DNA of 6,981 nucleotides, from the NCBI GenBank assembly GCA_937877765.1, contig CALGBN010000519.1, positions 1 to 6,981 of the forward strand, in the 5' to 3' direction. A program made the position numbers and the translations under genes. Origin of the DNA: Candidatus Bathyarchaeota archaeon. Its GTDB lineage: Archaea > Thermoproteota > Bathyarchaeia > TCS64. Shown here one piece after another: positions 5,354 through 6,981 of this stretch (position 1 is the first letter of the stretch; each line of letters begins with the position of its first letter). The notes beneath the pieces were generated by a model. The model was not told where the DNA came from. It searched no databases and saw only the letters and a program-made list of their open reading frames with translations.

Positions 5354-6361
5354 ATGCGTCACCACAACTTACCAATCACAGCCTGTATTCTCGTAACTAT
5401 CCTGCTAACCTTAAACATCCCATCGGCTAGAGCAGACAATCCATCCCTTGAAGAAGGCCCATGCTACGTCATCGCAGATACCGGGGATGTATTTGGGAAG
5501 GTCGAGAACGACGGCTCGATAACATGGATGGGATCTATACCCAGCGGATACGGTGGAGGTGAAAACCTGGCCATAGACCCCTCGACAGGATATGTGTATA
5601 ACATTGCAGGAGAACCGTCAGGTACCTACGTGAAGACCCCGTTGATCATTATAGACCCCGAGACCGTGGCCATCACCGTGGTAAACGATGATACCACCCT
5701 CTGGGATGTCGACGCCTTGGCGTTCAACCCCCACGATGGACTTTTGTACGCTGTGAATAAGTACGAGAAATTTAACAATGAACCGGGGATACTACAGCTT
5801 GTAGATAAGACTACAGGCGTGGCAACTAAGCTTATAGATCTATATTTTGACGGGGTTGCACCTGTTACGGGTGTTGACCCTCACATAGACGGGATATCGT
5901 TTGATCCCAAGAACGGTGATCTATACGGCATCTACAGTGGTTGGGGAGGTCCAAGCCACCTTGTGACTATTGACATGACAACTGGCTTGATTTCAGTAGT
6001 AGGGGATACGGGCGCTGAGGATATCGAGGATATTTGTTTTAAATGGAATGGAGTGTTGGTCGGGGCTCTTGGGGATCAAGGTTGGATCGAGGGCGGTCCC
6101 TTTGAGGGGCTGGTGGTTATCGATAAGGATGTTCCTTCAGCATCAAAGCTTGGAGTAGCATATGGACCCTTTACTAATTATGATGTGGAGTCGTTTGCGT
6201 GCACCGTGTTGTATTCGAGTGACGGTGCCATCGTAGGCGGGATGCTTGTACCCGGATATAGCTCAGCGGTGAAAGGCTCTATGGTGTTGTTATTCATACT
6301 GAGCGTAATCGGAGCAAGCTATGTGGTAAGATACAGGCTCACGCCCCCAGGAAACCATTAA
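5354..6361 (+). CDS. Secreted, membrane-anchored beta-propeller-like protein
   Basis: This 335-residue protein has a signal peptide (about 1-27, RHH then a hydrophobic core, ending PSARA before DNPS) and one C-terminal membrane helix (about 308-326) followed by a short basic tail. It is thus an extracellular domain anchored at the cell surface. The middle has at least four repeats spaced by about 45-60 residues. Each has a (D/E)xhxFxPxxGxLYxh-like strand pair (70-84, 118-133, 178-193, 224-238) followed by a hhxIDxxTGxxTxVxD-like pair (97-110, 147-161, 203-218, 253-266), the rhythm of a WD40- or NHL-like propeller. VGGMLVP (294-300) before the anchor resembles a VGGxxxPxN element I recall before the C-terminal helix of many archaeal surface proteins. 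No catalytic residues are evident; binding or adhesion is a guess. The ATG at 5354 is preferred over the TTG at 5312 because of the signal peptide and TATA spacing. Confidence 0.82.
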   Translation: MRHHNLPITACILVTILLTLNIPSARADNPSLEEGPCYVIADTGDVFGKVENDGSITWMGSIPSGYGGGENLAIDPSTGYVYNIAGEPSGTYVKTPLIIIDPETVAITVVNDDTTLWDVDALAFNPHDGLLYAVNKYEKFNNEPGILQLVDKTTGVATKLIDLYFDGVAPVTGVDPHIDGISFDPKNGDLYGIYSGWGGPSHLVTIDMTTGLISVVGDTGAEDIEDICFKWNGVLVGALGDQGWIEGGPFEGLVVIDKDVPSASKLGVAYGPFTNYDVESFACTVLYSSDGAIVGGMLVPGYSSAVKGSMVLLFILSVIGASYVVRYRLTPPGNH

Positions 6362-6369
6362 TATTATCT

Positions 6370-6598
6370 TCACTTCTGCGGCGGCGAGTCGGAGCGTCAT
6401 CGCTTGAGGCTTGTTGGCCAGGCATCCTCATTGGACTAAGTGAACGCCGCCTTGACCATGAAATCGATCTCGGCGTTTGCGTTAACGAATATGTAACCCC
6501 CTTGCGTTGAGGACCTATGGCAAAGTTGATGAAACGCAGTCGATGAAGCCGGGGCTCGTCTGTGCCACGGCCGCCTTGAACTTCTCCTGCACAGGCAT
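6370..6598 (-). pseudogene. Broken small gene of unrecognised family
   Basis: From an ATG at 6598 the frame reads MPVQEKFKAAVAQTSPGFID then CVSSTLP, followed by TAG (6515-6517). It continues VLNARG, shifts frame at a run of five Cs on the plus strand (6497-6501), and continues GGYIFVNANAEIDFMVKAAF to TAG at 6436-6438, then SNEDAWPTSLKR to TGA at 6397-6399. The total length of 229 nt is one base off a multiple of three, as expected from a single indel. A third frame encodes the coding-like tail NKPQAMTLRLAAAEVKIIL. A TATA-like box precedes the start, so this was probably a leaderless gene of about 75-80 codons that has decayed. I do not recognise the family. It fills most of the 333-nt gap between the propeller gene and cofE. 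Confidence 0.5.
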
Positions 6599-6615
6599 CG
6601 ATCATAGATTGACTT

Positions 6616-6623
6616 GAATAAAG
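6616..6623 (-). promoter_or_regulatory. TATA-like box upstream of the broken minus-strand gene
   Basis: On the minus strand it reads CTTTATTC, about 22 nt before the ATG at 6598. This is the spacing seen before the intact genes of the window and supports that ATG as a former gene start. Confidence 0.35.
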
Positions 6624-6663
6624 TGTGGTTAGTGAACACGTGCTTACGCGGCTTTTCACCAGA

Positions 6664-6671
6664 GATATATT
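6664..6671 (+). promoter_or_regulatory. TATA-like box for cofE
   Basis: GATATATT is centred about 27-28 nt before the ATG at 6695, placing the transcription start at or within a few nt of the start codon. Confidence 0.5.
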
Positions 6672-6694
6672 GCTAGACACGTTTCTAGAAGAGT

Positions 6695-6981
6695 ATGGGA
6701 GTAAGCATCTTCGGCGTTAAAGGGTTGCCCATGGTGAAGCAGGGCGACGATCTAGCTGAGCTCATCGCAGACGCCCTCAGGCGGCAGGGCGAGTCCCTCC
6801 GGGACAAGGACGTACTCGTCGTCACCCAGAAGATAGTCTCCAAGGCCGAGGGGAGGAGGGTTAAGCTGGACGAGGTCAAGCCATCCAGCTTCGCCAAACA
6901 CATCGGGGAGACCATGGAAAAGGACCCTCGGCTGGCGGAGGTCGTGCTCAGGGAGACCGCCAGGATAATCGGGATGAAGGC
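6695..6981 (+). CDS. cofE: Coenzyme F420-0:L-glutamate / F420-1 gamma-glutamyl ligase, N-terminal part (3' truncated by window edge)
   Basis: CofE is a cytoplasmic, GTP-dependent ligase that adds gamma-linked glutamates to F420-0, the last steps of F420 biosynthesis. The first 95 residues show the family's N-terminal hallmarks: [20 protein letters not shown], the strand-loop [16 protein letters not shown] (about 41-56), the PSSFA segment (about 65-69), and the [13 protein letters not shown] helix ending ARIIGMK. Nothing is damaged in the visible part; the metal- and GTP-binding C-terminal half is outside the window. The start is fixed by family alignment (short N-terminus before VKGLP) and a TATA-like box about 28 nt upstream. 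Codon use is GC-rich like the left-edge peptidase and unlike the central segment. Its presence shows that the organism makes F420. Confidence 0.93.
   Translation, partial: MGVSIFGVKGLPMVKQGDDLAELIADALRRQGESLRDKDVLVVTQKIVSKAEGRRVKLDEVKPSSFAKHIGETMEKDPRLAEVVLRETARIIGMK

Noticed and set aside
5208..5396. Short plus-strand open frame MQEHRGYKQI... across the permease end
   Set aside because: No promoter, RBS or recognisable domain; it overlaps the signal peptide of the next gene. It was also examined as a frameshifted permease tail, but it is polar, not membrane-spanning.
6339..6680. Minus-strand open frame of 113 codons before cofE
   Set aside because: It runs into the propeller gene's 3' end and is arginine/serine-rich; it is a different frame of the broken gene at 6370-6598, whose segments look more protein-like.
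6685..6915. Minus-strand open frame opposite cofE
   Set aside because: cofE on the plus strand is unmistakable, so this is a shadow.
1..6981. CRISPR array, insertion sequence or long direct repeats
   Set aside because: No regularly spaced repeats, transposase motifs or terminal inverted repeats were seen anywhere in the window.

Overview
This window looks like a stretch of archaeal chromosome from an F420-using, probably uncultured lineage. The evidence is the start of a cofE gene (coenzyme F420 gamma-glutamyl ligase) at the right edge, a FilR1/DUF1724-type winged-helix regulator, a stand-alone Lrp/AsnC (RAM) effector domain, a DUF3267 membrane metalloprotease-like protein, and TATA-like boxes placed about 22-30 nt before several start codons, as expected for leaderless archaeal transcripts. 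A Bathyarchaeia-like or related lineage is my guess from family resemblance only. No 16S or other marker gene is present.

Layout. At 2-268 lies the C-terminal end of an S9-family acylaminoacyl-peptidase/prolyl oligopeptidase. It converges on two minus-strand genes: the lone RAM-domain protein (397-624) and a 63-residue protein of unknown function (690-881). The latter appears to share an AT-rich promoter with the divergent DUF3267 membrane protein (957-1571). Positions 1572-1865 hold no intact gene, only a possible fragment resembling the N-terminus of an AlaX alanyl-tRNA editing protein and a T-rich minus-strand terminator candidate.

The centre is the most interesting part. A FilR1-type regulator (minus, 1866-2696) faces a plus-strand operon of a small glycine-zipper two-helix membrane protein (2748-2978), an ABC ATPase (2972-3742) and an ABC-2-like permease (3754-5238). 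Between them lie a TATA-like element and a perfect 6-1-6 palindrome, a plausible operator through which the regulator could control the exporter and itself. The regulator has an in-frame amber codon inside its DNA-binding domain, and the permease seems to lack its C-terminal membrane helices, so the module may be decaying or may use unusual decoding. Downstream is a secreted, membrane-anchored beta-propeller-like protein (5354-6361) with its own promoter.

The right-hand intergenic region (6362-6694) carries a broken small minus-strand gene with a recognisable start, promoter, frameshift and several stops, divergent from cofE. Overall, two housekeeping-type GC-rich edges flank a lower-GC accessory segment in which several genes show damage.
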